Source: Blautia sp. | GTDB lineage: Bacteria; Bacillota; Clostridia; Lachnospirales; Lachnospiraceae | NCBI GenBank assembly: GCA_017475035.1 | Contig: JAFVGK010000195.1 | Location: forward strand, 1 to 44,971 | Length of the DNA stretch: 44,971 bases | Reading direction: 5' to 3' | Part shown: positions 23,902 through 32,729 of the stretch, one piece after another | How the letters are laid out: each line of letters starts with the position of its first letter | Numbering within the stretch: position 1 is the stretch's first letter | Program-made: the position numbers and the translations under genes | Notes under the pieces: generated by a model | What the model saw: the letters and a program-made list of their open reading frames with translations, nothing else | Databases searched by the model: none | What the model was told of the DNA's origin: nothing

Positions 23902-25125
23902 TTAATCCTCCCGGACCGGTCCAAGTTCGCCTTCGCTCTTGGCTACGACTACCGCTGCCGCTGCGTCGCCGACAATGTTCGGGATCACACGGGCCATATT
24001 CAGCAGTCGGTCGATTCCTGCAAGAAGACCGATCGTTTCCAGCGGAAGATTGACTGCATTTAATACGATCGTCAGCATGACAAGTCCGGAACCGGGGATG
24101 CCTGCGGTACCGATGGAAGCGAGGACTGCCGTTACCATGACCATGATCTGCTGGGTTACGGTAAGATGAATGCCGAAAACCTGAGAAGCGAAGATAACTG
24201 CTACCGCCTCATAAATAGCGGTACCGTTCATGTTCATTACCGCGCCGAAGGGGATCACAAAGTCCGCAATCTTATCTGAGACGCCTAATTTCTTGGTGCA
24301 CTTTAAGTTGATCGGAATCGTCGCCACGGAAGAGCAGGTTGCGAAGACAAAGAGCATGGCCTCTTTCATGACTTTGAAGAATTTCAGCGGGCTGATACGT
24401 GCATACAGGCCAACCATCAGGCCTCCCTGTACGAATACGGTAAAGAGGAAGCAGGTAATGTAGCATGCGGCTATGGTCTTAATAAAGGGCAGCATGACAT
24501 CCATGCCGTACTGTCCGACGATATTTGCCATCAGTCCAAATACGCCAAAGGGGGTGAATTCCAGTACGATGTTTGTGATTTCTTTCCAGGCTTCTGTCCA
24601 GGCGCGGAAGAAATCCAATACCGGCGCTCCTTTATCGCCAAGTTTAATCAGCGCGAAGCCAAGAAGCAAGGCAAAGAATATAATCTGCAGGAGGTTCTGT
24701 GTGCTCAGGGCGTTGAAGGGATTGGTCGGGATAATATCCATCAGCGTATCCACAACACTGGGGATTTCCTTTGCTGTGTAGGAGACCTCTGCCGGCATGA
24801 CAAAGCCTGCGCCGATCTGCATCACATTGCTGAGAATAAGACCAATCGCGACTGCGATTGCTGTTGTGCTCAAAAAGATGCCAAGGGTCTTTCCGCCGAT
24901 CTTCCCAAGGGTCTTAAAATCCTTTACATCTGCGGCTGCGCAGATCAAAAGGCCAAGTACCAAAGGCGCGACAACCATCGTAAGCAGACGGGTCAGAATC
25001 GTTCCGAGAAAAGCCACGCGGGTTGCCTTCTCTTTAAAGATCAGACCGACTACAACACCAACTACAAAACCAACCATAATACGGGTGAACAAACTCAGTT
25101 TATTCCATGCTTTGAAAATACCCAT
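23902..25125 (-). CDS. Dicarboxylate/amino acid:cation symporter (DAACS family)
   Basis: A 407-residue transporter of the GltP/DctA fold. Family marks are the serine-rich hairpin region (FATCSSVATIP), NMNGTAIYEAVAVIF, the AGIPGSGLVML hairpin, and the final GIDRLLNMARVIPNIVGDAAAAVVV. It imports dicarboxylates or acidic amino acids with Na+ or H+. It starts after AGGAGGAAGACA. It follows the UxaA-type dehydratase by 100 nt on the same strand, so the transporter probably supplies that enzyme with a hydroxy-diacid or similar substrate. Pfam-level assignment is firm; the substrate is inference. Confidence 0.92.
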   Translation of the reverse strand: MGIFKAWNKLSLFTRIMVGFVVGVVVGLIFKEKATRVAFLGTILTRLLTMVVAPLVLGLLICAAADVKDFKTLGKIGGKTLGIFLSTTAIAVAIGLILSNVMQIGAGFVMPAEVSYTAKEIPSVVDTLMDIIPTNPFNALSTQNLLQIIFFALLLGFALIKLGDKGAPVLDFFRAWTEAWKEITNIVLEFTPFGVFGLMANIVGQYGMDVMLPFIKTIAACYITCFLFTVFVQGGLMVGLYARISPLKFFKVMKEAMLFVFATCSSVATIPINLKCTKKLGVSDKIADFVIPFGAVMNMNGTAIYEAVAVIFASQVFGIHLTVTQQIMVMVTAVLASIGTAGIPGSGLVMLTIVLNAVNLPLETIGLLAGIDRLLNMARVIPNIVGDAAAAVVVAKSEGELGPVRED

Positions 25126-25225
25126 TGTCTTCCTCCTATCCTTTCCGGTTGTTCGAAATCATCATCCTGTGAATCAAATCATCATCCTGACTTCAGGATC
25201 CATCCGTAAATAAATGGATGAATTA

Positions 25226-26737
25226 TTACACATATCTGCAGACATGATCGACTGCAATATCAGAGAATCCGAACGCTTCTGCCTTGGTCATTTTTCCGTT
25301 GCAGATATCGCGTATCGCACTTACCATTTCCCTGCCCATCTCCTGATAGGTCTTCTCCCCCCGGACAATAGCGCTGAGATCGATGTCCATGTTGTCTTCC
25401 ATCTTCTGATAGGTTCTTCCGTTGGCCGTCACCTTGAGTACGGGAACAATCGCGTTTCCTGTCGGGGTGCCGCGTCCGGTCGTAAAGATGACAGCCTGGC
25501 ATCCTGCCGCCACCATGGAAGTAACGGAGGAAATATCATATCCCGCCGTATCCATGACAAGAGCGCCTCTCTTTGTCGGACGCTTAGCCTGTTCCAGTAC
25601 TTCCACAATCGGTCTTGTGCCTCCTTTGCGGATGCAGCCCAGACTCTTTTCATCCAACGTGGAAAGCCCGCCGGCCTTATTGCCCGGCGTAGGCTGGCCT
25701 GCTCTGCAATCCTGGCCCGCCCCGGAAAGGTGCTCTTCGTAAGCGCGGCAAACTTCTATAATCTGATGCTGAATCTCCTGATCTGCAGCTCGCTTTGCCA
25801 GTACATGTTCCCCGCCGATCCATTCGATTGACTCGCTCATCATGCAGGTCGCGCCCATATCTACCAGTATGTCGCTCAGCTCGCCCACTGCGGGGTTGCT
25901 GGCAATACCGGAGGTCGCGTCTGAACCTCCGCACTCTATGCCCAAGAAGAACTCGGAGACATCAAAGAGCTCCTTCTGCTGCATGGCTGCTTCCGCTGCC
26001 ATATCTCTGGCTGCTCTCACAGCCTTTTCGATCGTCTTTAACGTACCGCCTTCATCCTGGATTCCAAAGGATACCACCGGCTTGCTGGTCATGGCCTGGA
26101 TTTTCTCTTTCAGCTTCAGATGCGGAACTGTTTCACAGCCAAGGCCAATGATGACAACGCCGTATACATTTGGATTGCAGGCAAACCCGGTGAGTACTTT
26201 CTGGCTCATTTCCGTATTGGCTGCCACATCAGAACATCCGGTATTGAATACGATATTTACCGCTCCGCGTACCTGGCTTGCAACGATTCGGCTGCTTTCG
26301 CTTCCGCACGCACAGGTCGGAAGAATCAGGACGTGATTGCGGATTCCCGGACGTCCTTCCGCGCGGCGGTATCCCCAGAACTGAAAGCCCTCAAGATCCG
26401 GCGCGCCTTCCGACTGCTTCGCGCACATCACAAAGTCTTCCCCTGCCAGCTCACTGTCATAATCTCTCGGAACGCTGAAAAGATTATGATCCGTTACCCA
26501 TTGTCCGACAGTGATGTCCTCGGAAACCTCTCCCAGGCTTTCCCCGTACTTGATGACCTGCCCGCCCCTGGGGATATCTGTCAACGCAACTTTATGGCAA
26601 TACGGAATATCCTCCTTTGCAGCGACGGTACAGAACTCATCGCCTTTGCGGTAAACCACATTCTCACCGGCGGCTACTTCTGTCATACAGGTTACTACGT
26701 TATCGGTCTGATCCATCAAGAGCGCATTGATTTTCAT
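25226..26737 (-). CDS. UxaA-family dehydratase (altronate/galactarate dehydratase type)
   Basis: A 503-residue protein joining an N-terminal SAF-like domain (residues about 1-95) to a long UxaA C-terminal domain (GYRRAEGRPGIRNHVLILPT, GCSDVAANTEM, GLGCETVPH, ECGGSDATSGIASNPAVG). The family dehydrates hydroxy acids such as altronate or galactarate, or removes sulfite from sulfolactate, using Fe or Mn. It starts after AGGAGG below a LysR-divergent promoter. It is followed by a dicarboxylate symporter, which favours a diacid substrate over altronate. No uxaB, uxaC or aldolase is nearby. Confidence 0.87.
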   Translation of the reverse strand: MKINALLMDQTDNVVTCMTEVAAGENVVYRKGDEFCTVAAKEDIPYCHKVALTDIPRGGQVIKYGESLGEVSEDITVGQWVTDHNLFSVPRDYDSELAGEDFVMCAKQSEGAPDLEGFQFWGYRRAEGRPGIRNHVLILPTCACGSESSRIVASQVRGAVNIVFNTGCSDVAANTEMSQKVLTGFACNPNVYGVVIIGLGCETVPHLKLKEKIQAMTSKPVVSFGIQDEGGTLKTIEKAVRAARDMAAEAAMQQKELFDVSEFFLGIECGGSDATSGIASNPAVGELSDILVDMGATCMMSESIEWIGGEHVLAKRAADQEIQHQIIEVCRAYEEHLSGAGQDCRAGQPTPGNKAGGLSTLDEKSLGCIRKGGTRPIVEVLEQAKRPTKRGALVMDTAGYDISSVTSMVAAGCQAVIFTTGRGTPTGNAIVPVLKVTANGRTYQKMEDNMDIDLSAIVRGEKTYQEMGREMVSAIRDICNGKMTKAEAFGFSDIAVDHVCRYV

Positions 26738-26811
26738 TGCCTCGCCTCCTGTTTAATATTTGAAATGTTCATCGCCAGACATATGCCGCTTGTATGCAGC
26801 TGCCTGCAGCC

Positions 26812-26833
26812 ACTCGGAATCCATTCATTTTGG
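26812..26833 (+). repeat. Interspersed repeat B fragment
   Basis: ACTCGGAATCCATTCATTTT closely matches positions 1-20, and the minus-strand copy at 15081-15119. It lies in the uxaA-lysR divergent region. Confidence 0.5.
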
Positions 26834-26881
26834 ATTCGATGTCAGGAAGTTTTCCTGTGTTCATTGTTTCAGGTTGCATTT

Positions 26882-26910
26882 ATGATAACATGGCATTATA
26901 ATAAGTTCAA
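26882..26910 (-). promoter_or_regulatory. Promoter of the UxaA-symporter unit
   Basis: On the minus strand TTGAAC, 17 bp, TATCAT. It lies within the candidate LysR operator. Confidence 0.55.
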
Positions 26911-26921
26911 TTATATGTTAT
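26885..26921. promoter_or_regulatory. Candidate LysR operator in the divergent region
   Basis: ATAACAT and its complement ATGTTAT are separated by 23 bp and overlap the uxaA promoter. LysR proteins usually bind dyads placed like this between the regulator and its target. Confidence 0.4.
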
Positions 26922-26949
26922 TTATAATAGTATAAGCGAGGTTTATATT

Positions 26950-27894
26950 ATGGAACTGGAGAAAACCTATATCTATCAGATTTATCTGGACGGAAGCTTT
27001 TCCCGGGCAGCGGAGCATCTTTACATCAGTCAGCCCGCCCTCTCTCTTTCCGTAAAAAAAACAGAGGAACAGCTTGGGGTTCCCCTGTTTGATCGAAGTC
27101 ATCGCCCTTTGCGGCTGACTGACGCCGGTGAGGCCTATATTGACTCCATTAAAAAACTGATTCATCTTGAAGAAGATTTAGAAAAAAAAATACGTGACAT
27201 CCGGGATGCCGAAACCGGATCCATCTGCATCGGAGGCACCCACTTTCTCAACGCCTATATTCTTCCCGGGATTCTCGCCTCCTTTCGCCGAAGCCATCCC
27301 GGGATCGTCCTCAGTCTCATCGAACAGGGGTCCGACCGCCTGGCCGAGATGCTCAAAACTCAGGATCTGGATATTACCATAAACTGTAATCCCGCCATTG
27401 TTCCGCTCTACGAACACTATCCTGCCTTCTATGATCATATTCTGCTCGCCGTGCATCGTTCAAATCCCTTACACCGGGATCTGGAAGGAGCTGCATTCAC
27501 AGCCCCGGATATCCTTGCCGGTCAGCATCTGAGAGAGAATCATCCTGCCGTCCCGCTTTCCCGCTTTCGGAACGAGGAATTCATCCTGCTCGATGAAGGC
27601 AACAATCTTCGGGACCGATGTCTCGCCATGTTTCATGACTATGGCTTTGAGCCCCATATCCTGGCAACACTTTCACAGATGGTCACCGCCTATCGGCTCG
27701 CGCAGAACAGCTATGGCCTTACCTTTGTTTCTGACCGTCTGGTCAGCATCCATGACGAAGAACTGCTTTTTTATTCCATTCAGTCTCAGCAAAGCCATCG
27801 CCTCTTTTTTCTGCTGCTTCCAAACCGAAGCTATACCTCTGCCGCCACCCGGATGTTTGTACGGCATGCCCTGAACGCGTTCGGAAAACATTAA
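26950..27894 (+). CDS. LysR-family regulator of the UxaA-symporter unit
   Basis: A 314-residue regulator. The helix-turn-helix is GSFSRAAEHLYISQPALSLS (about residues 17-36), followed by the linker helix and a two-lobed effector domain. The start follows GAGG. It is divergent from the UxaA gene with overlapping promoters, so it probably controls that unit in response to the diacid substrate and may regulate itself. It ends at a bidirectional terminator. Confidence 0.9.
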   Translation: MELEKTYIYQIYLDGSFSRAAEHLYISQPALSLSVKKTEEQLGVPLFDRSHRPLRLTDAGEAYIDSIKKLIHLEEDLEKKIRDIRDAETGSICIGGTHFLNAYILPGILASFRRSHPGIVLSLIEQGSDRLAEMLKTQDLDITINCNPAIVPLYEHYPAFYDHILLAVHRSNPLHRDLEGAAFTAPDILAGQHLRENHPAVPLSRFRNEEFILLDEGNNLRDRCLAMFHDYGFEPHILATLSQMVTAYRLAQNSYGLTFVSDRLVSIHDEELLFYSIQSQQSHRLFFLLLPNRSYTSAATRMFVRHALNAFGKH

Positions 27895-27902
27895 CCAGAC
27901 CC

Positions 27903-27950
27903 AAAAAGCCGTCCCCACTGCAGGCAGGCCTGCAGTGGGGACGGCTTTTT
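27903..27950. terminator. Bidirectional terminator
   Basis: A perfect palindrome: AAAAAGCCGTCCCCACTGCA continues to G, a 6-nt centre, and its complement ending in TTTTT. It lies between convergent genes. Confidence 0.9.
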
Positions 27951-28010
27951 CCATCTGATTGTTCCCGCATGTATAATTGCATTCACGAGTATAACTCTGC
28001 ATTACATAGG

Positions 28011-30767
28011 TTACGACAGCCTGACGTATGAGAGACCCTTCACCGGAAGGTATTCCGTTTCTGCAGGAACCGCAAAATACTGTTCTGCCGACGGACGTCC
28101 TTCTTCACCCATGGTCAGATATTTCACGATCCTTACCGCTTTCGCCGCCGTATCCAGAACGATTTCAAAGGGGGTTTTCTCATTCTCTTCCGGCAGTACC
28201 TCCAATAATTTTCTGCCGTTTATTGTATCCATAACGAGATCCAGAACCTGAACCCCGAAGTTTACTCCGTATTTCGCGATTTTAACCAGACGTTGACGGG
28301 TGCTTCTCTCGTTATCCTTTTCAAAGGCTTCCTGAATGGAGGTCACCAGCATCCTGGGAGTCTGCAGGTCGATCCAGCGTCCCCTGACCAATACGGCGGC
28401 TCCGTTCATCTTCGTTCCCGCTTCCGTTATGTTCACAAGAACATACAGGGTCTTGCGGTCATTCACCACCATGGACATCGTGTTTGTTCCCGCTTCCCTC
28501 CAGGTAATATTCTGAACAACCAGCTTATTAAGCAGTCCGATCAGTACATCGGTAAAACAATTCAGCATTTCTTCCGGATTTTCTGTATTTATTTCATCCG
28601 GATTCAGCTTTCTTTCCGCCAGCTGCAGGTTGTCAATCAGATGATTCACCGTCGATGCCAGGCTTGCGTAATCCTCCGGATTTTTTATTCCCTGATAAAT
28701 CATTTTTGCCATGGCCGCCCCGGCATGCACCAGGGTATCCGTATTGATCTGCAAGCCGATCAGACCCCAGTTATCATCCGCAAAGGTGCTGTTGTCCGGC
28801 AATTCCAGCCGGACTACTTTCTGCCCCAGAGGAAGTTTCTCAGGAATCTGCGTTCTGTCCAGATATTCCTCTTCCACCAGCTGCTCCAGGGCTTCTGTAT
28901 AAGAACCGTTCCCGCTTGCGTCCATTGCCCAGCCAAGCAGGTCGGGAATCTGTACATAATCTGTTTTCGGCGTCATACCGACTGCTGTCATCATCCAGAA
29001 AGAAACCGCGTCTTCATAGCTCATCCCATAATCCAGACATAAATGAGCCGCGATCCTGTTTAACAGAGACGAATTCAAATGCACCCCGCCGCGGTCATTG
29101 ATCGTAACCGGGTTATCCGTATGGGCGCCGTAAAAAACATCCCACACATATTCCGGCTGGGCATACAGTCTGGGATTGCTCATAGACCGGATCGGCGTTT
29201 CCGCATTTTCTCCCAGTATCCAGTTCTCATCCTCCGTATCCTGTACGATATACTCCACCAGATTTCCCATGATATCCGACATTGCTTCGTTAATCGCGCC
29301 GAGATCATTTTCATAAAGATTCCGGTTCATAACCGTTGCCGTAAAGGTATGTGTATACTCATGAGCCATCACATCCAGGGCACGAACAAGACGTAAAGGA
29401 TTTTCGTTTTCACTGTAGCCTGTAAAGCCAAACATCTGCCAGTTTTCCACAAATTCTATGCTGCATGCGTTTTCATACAAAGTACCGTTACTTGTACACA
29501 TATCCTTCAGGATTACAACATCGGTTCCTCTCCCGTCCGGACCAGACCACCCCATATCTGCGTAAAAATCCCAGGCCCGGATATAATTATACAGCATAAA
29601 CAGATCTTCATTATCCCAATCTTTATTATTGTCACTTCCCACCAGCCTGAGGCTGTGGTTCTCACCATAAGCTGCCTCGGCAAAATCCGCCACAGCAATC
29701 CGCCGTTCAGGATCTCCCAGGTACCAGCGGCCTTCCTCTTCCTGATACATCACCGGAACCGTGATCGTACGGGTTTCCCCGTCAGCGCCGGAAACCTCGC
29801 CGGTCCAGCTGTCTGCGGTCATTCCTTCAAAAATCGCCTGTTTCCGGAAACCATTTCTGGATTCCTCATCCTGCGGTTCCTTTACCGGAAGAGAATACCG
29901 GTATTTCCCGTCCAGTGTGACATAATGAGCAAGATAAGGATAATCTTTCTCCTCTTCTCCACAGTTCTGGGAATAAACAACCCAGAGCACTTCTTTCGGG
30001 ACAGGATCTCCCTCAACGTCCAGATTCAGCGCGGTTTCCATCGTATCCACAGCATGCACCGTTCTTTCGGTATATTCCGGGTACAGCTCACCGTTCTGTC
30101 CAGGTTTTTTCAATTGCGTGCGGACGACTTTAATGATCTGATCTTTGGTTTTCTGTTTCTCTCTTCTCGTTCTCTGAGCATCCAGGGAAGCAAATACGGC
30201 GGAAACGTTTCCGTCCTCTTTCACTGCGAGCTTCACGACACTGCCCATGACCTCCTGGCTTTCAGAGACCTGTTGGAAAGAATATACCGTAAAATCATTG
30301 ATTTTGATCACAGACCAGAGCCTGAGATCCGTGTCTTCGGATCCGCCAAGCACAGGAACCAGCCTGTATACGGTGCGATAGGCCTCAAGCGGGGTCTGTA
30401 CCGGGTCAAATGCGGCATTTTCACTGATATAATAAATACCCTTCTCATCCTTTTTTATCCTGACCGAAGGGTCTGCCTTTGTCAGCTTTTCTTCCGTAAA
30501 GGCGGCTTCAAGTCCGGCTCTCTTCTGTAACGTTACAGCCGCGTCCCACTCGTCCAGACTCATCTGAGCCTGCTGCATCAGCTCCCGTTCCGTCAAAAGA
30601 GAAATTCTTGTGTCCGTTTTCCAGACCCGGAAATCCGGACTCTCCTTCTCTTCGCTTCCATATGTCATGGAAGCATTTACAGCTGTCACATTTCCGGCGG
30701 CAGCCGGCGCCGCCAGAGATAAAGTCATCATACCGGCCATGATCAGGCTTAATATAGATTTCTTCAT
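28011..30767 (-). CDS. Secreted thermolysin-like (M4) zinc metallopeptidase
   Basis: A 918-residue exported protease. Residues 1-24 are a signal peptide (AAPAAAG). A propeptide-like region follows (FTP/PepSY type, about 40-330). The catalytic core shows HEYTH (His469-His473), the third zinc ligand Glu494 in GAINEAMSD, and GGVHLNSSLLNR, matching the catalytic His region of thermolysin. The HEYTH to Glu spacing is one residue longer than in thermolysin. A C-terminal extension of about 270 residues has no motif I recognise. The start follows AAAGGAG. It should degrade extracellular protein. Confidence 0.9.
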   Translation of the reverse strand: MKKSILSLIMAGMMTLSLAAPAAAGNVTAVNASMTYGSEEKESPDFRVWKTDTRISLLTERELMQQAQMSLDEWDAAVTLQKRAGLEAAFTEEKLTKADPSVRIKKDEKGIYYISENAAFDPVQTPLEAYRTVYRLVPVLGGSEDTDLRLWSVIKINDFTVYSFQQVSESQEVMGSVVKLAVKEDGNVSAVFASLDAQRTRREKQKTKDQIIKVVRTQLKKPGQNGELYPEYTERTVHAVDTMETALNLDVEGDPVPKEVLWVVYSQNCGEEEKDYPYLAHYVTLDGKYRYSLPVKEPQDEESRNGFRKQAIFEGMTADSWTGEVSGADGETRTITVPVMYQEEEGRWYLGDPERRIAVADFAEAAYGENHSLRLVGSDNNKDWDNEDLFMLYNYIRAWDFYADMGWSGPDGRGTDVVILKDMCTSNGTLYENACSIEFVENWQMFGFTGYSENENPLRLVRALDVMAHEYTHTFTATVMNRNLYENDLGAINEAMSDIMGNLVEYIVQDTEDENWILGENAETPIRSMSNPRLYAQPEYVWDVFYGAHTDNPVTINDRGGVHLNSSLLNRIAAHLCLDYGMSYEDAVSFWMMTAVGMTPKTDYVQIPDLLGWAMDASGNGSYTEALEQLVEEEYLDRTQIPEKLPLGQKVVRLELPDNSTFADDNWGLIGLQINTDTLVHAGAAMAKMIYQGIKNPEDYASLASTVNHLIDNLQLAERKLNPDEINTENPEEMLNCFTDVLIGLLNKLVVQNITWREAGTNTMSMVVNDRKTLYVLVNITEAGTKMNGAAVLVRGRWIDLQTPRMLVTSIQEAFEKDNERSTRQRLVKIAKYGVNFGVQVLDLVMDTINGRKLLEVLPEENEKTPFEIVLDTAAKAVRIVKYLTMGEEGRPSAEQYFAVPAETEYLPVKGLSYVRLS

Positions 30768-31171
30768 ATTTCATTCTCCTTTCTGTCTTTTTTCGTACAC
30801 GCTCCTCCAAAAACACAGAATTCCGGGTTTTTGCGGGATCGTACCAGATTACTATATAATAAAAAATCAAACATCCTTGTTTTCGGCGTAAAAGCCTTCT
30901 TTCTCATCCGGCTCTTTCGCTGTCATTTTTTTATACGTATCCGATCTGATCAATCCTCATGTTTAAAAACATTTCACAATCCTTTCACAAAGCAGGATGC
31001 TTGCTTTGATTGTGTTCACAGACAAAAAGCGCCGGTCCCGCCGCAAGTGAACCTGCGGCGGGACCGGCGCTTTAAGCAGCCTTTATTTCATCTTCGTTTT
31101 TTGAAATTTCTGAAATCCATCTTCTCCGATGCCTCAGAAGACCTGATATTTCATCCCCTGCCCTGTAATCG
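30768..31171. other. Intergenic region between two minus-strand genes
   Basis: 404 bp upstream of the M4 protease. It includes the AraC-gene terminator at 31024-31070 and AT-rich sequence (TATTATATAG) that may be the protease promoter, but no -35 is clear. I see no gene. Confidence 0.5.
31024..31070 (-). terminator. Terminator after the AraC-family gene
   Basis: GCGCCGGTCCCGCCGCA pairs perfectly with its complement around an 8-nt loop; on the minus strand it is followed by TTTTTG. It lies about 100 nt past the stop. Confidence 0.85.
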
Positions 31172-32047
31172 TCAGCCTGTCTGATTTCCGATTTCCTGAT
31201 GCTTCTTCCGGTATTGCATGGGAGAACAGTGCATCAGATTCCGAAAGACTTTGTTGAAATTTGAAATACTCTGGAAGCCGGAGAGAAAAGATACATCCGT
31301 GATCGTGATCTGATCCTGATGCAGGAGGGTGATCGCATTGAGAATTCTCTGACGTGAGAGATATTCCGAAAAGCTTTCCTGCGTATATTCTTTAAAAACC
31401 CTGGAAAAGTAATACTGACTGAATCCGGCCATCTCCGCGACCTCCGTCTGGGAAATGTCCTCCCTGCAGTTCTGCCTGATATATTTGCAGGCGTTCTGTA
31501 TCCGGATATAGGTGTCATATCCCTTTTCCGTCGGCAGCGGCTGTCTCGAAACGGCGGAAAGCTGTGTCTCACAAAGGTAAAGCAGAATTTCGTAAATTCT
31601 CAGACGTATCTTCGTCTCAGAAAAAGGTGCCTGAAGAAGGTAAAGCTCCAGACATTCTTCTATTTTCTTTCTTATATATGCACAGACATCGGCATAAGAT
31701 TGATCAAATAAATGCAGTCTCTGCAAATCATAATAGCAGATATTAAAATCATCACAGCTTGACAAAAGTTCAGAGCTGAACTGCAAAATCAGATGACTGT
31801 TCTTCGGCGCACGGACGGTCTGATGAAGCTGTGTCGGCCAGATCAGCAAAACATCCCCTTTCTGCAGCCGATATTCTTTCTCGCTTACCCGAAACAGGCA
31901 GTCGTCTGTCTTAGCCACAATAAATTCCGCACTCATATGCCAGTGTTCCGGAAAGCTTGACGGAGACGCGGCAGCTTCCGTCATACTGATTCCGGAAAGA
32001 TATCGATAGGGGATTTTTTCCCTGGATCTTTTTACCATTTCATCCAT
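31172..32047 (-). CDS. AraC-family regulator of the sugar ABC unit
   Basis: A 291-residue regulator. The N-terminal half is a cupin-like sensing domain (HWHMSAEFIV, GDVLLIWPTQLHQ). The C-terminal hundred residues hold two helix-turn-helix units (TEVAEMAGFSQYYFSRVFKE and ITDVSFLSGFQSISNFNKVF) ending SPMQYRKKH, the AraC signature. The start at 32047 follows GGAGAGAG. It is divergent from the sugar-binding protein gene, with a separate promoter at 32159, so it probably activates the sugar transporter when the sugar binds its cupin domain. Confidence 0.9.
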   Translation of the reverse strand: MDEMVKRSREKIPYRYLSGISMTEAAASPSSFPEHWHMSAEFIVAKTDDCLFRVSEKEYRLQKGDVLLIWPTQLHQTVRAPKNSHLILQFSSELLSSCDDFNICYYDLQRLHLFDQSYADVCAYIRKKIEECLELYLLQAPFSETKIRLRIYEILLYLCETQLSAVSRQPLPTEKGYDTYIRIQNACKYIRQNCREDISQTEVAEMAGFSQYYFSRVFKEYTQESFSEYLSRQRILNAITLLHQDQITITDVSFLSGFQSISNFNKVFRNLMHCSPMQYRKKHQEIGNQTG

Positions 32048-32158
32048 AACTCTCTCCGATCTACAAAACACGGTCGGATACACGCTTTCCGTGCATATTC
32101 AGCTGTTCAGGGTCCGTTTCTTTACAGATATATCCCGGGCAGGTAAATGATCATATTT

Positions 32159-32188
32159 ATTATATCACTATTTACGCGGCTCTTGCAA
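32159..32188 (-). promoter_or_regulatory. Promoter of the AraC-family gene
   Basis: On the minus strand TTGCAA, 18 bp, TATAAT. Confidence 0.55.
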
Positions 32189-32228
32189 GTTTTTCGACCT
32201 TTACGGTGAGCGTAAATATACGATGGTT

Positions 32229-32263
32229 GTTACAGTTCACGGTTCAGCCGCAACGGCTGAGCC
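32229..32263 (+). repeat. Interspersed repeat C, second copy
   Basis: GTTACAGTTCACGGTTCAGC and the following CAACGGCTGAGCC resemble the inverted repeat at 19657-19699 but lack its closing arm. Confidence 0.5.
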
Positions 32264-32486
32264 TGCTTTATCCAGGCAGAATATTTCATGCTCACGATGA
32301 GCAATCCGTATTTTCGATTTATTGCTGATGCTTCTTCTGAAAATCGGTTCATCCCGGCCGCATTTTTCATCGATCGCGGGTACATAAACCTGACATAAAC
32401 AAATACCGAAATCTCGTCAGCAAAAGCAAAATGCCTGTTTTTTATTCTCCCCCGGAAAATTCATGTTGTATATATGCTGTATTTTG

Positions 32487-32518
32487 AGCAAAAATAAGCA
32501 AAAATCTCAGCAAAATTG
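32487..32518 (+). promoter_or_regulatory. Candidate AraC-type operator: three phased direct repeats
   Basis: AGCAAAAATA, AGCAAAAATC and AGCAAAATTG start at 32487, 32497 and 32509, one helical turn apart. They end just upstream of the expected -35 position of a promoter that has a perfect -10 (TATAAT, 32545-32550) but no -35, as expected for activator-dependent transcription. Confidence 0.45.
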
Positions 32519-32544
32519 TGCGAGCAACGTTTTGTCAGCTGCTG

Positions 32545-32550
32545 TATAAT
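32545..32550 (+). promoter_or_regulatory. -10 box of the sugar ABC operon
   Basis: TATAAT with no acceptable -35 hexamer 16-18 bp upstream. Transcription would begin near 32557, giving a leader of about 170 nt that includes a leader-element copy. Confidence 0.45.
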
Positions 32551-32635
32551 TTATTCGTATCATATAAAATATCTACGTTTTATCGCTTTTTCTGCAGGAG
32601 TTGTTTTGCTCCGGCGGTAAACGTGACCGGAAAGC

Positions 32636-32680
32636 TTTTCATTGAGTCAATCTGCAAAACTGCGTTTTGGGAGAAGGTAA
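32636..32680 (+). repeat. Leader element copy 7 (sugar-binding protein), 5' truncated
   Basis: CTTTTCATTGAGTCAATCTG, CAAAACTGCGTTTTGGGAGA. About 40 nt before the ribosome binding site rather than adjoining it. Confidence 0.7.
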
Positions 32681-32729
32681 GGATCTGTCCCCAAAAAGCA
32701 AGGAAGTATATGACAAAGGAGGATCACTC

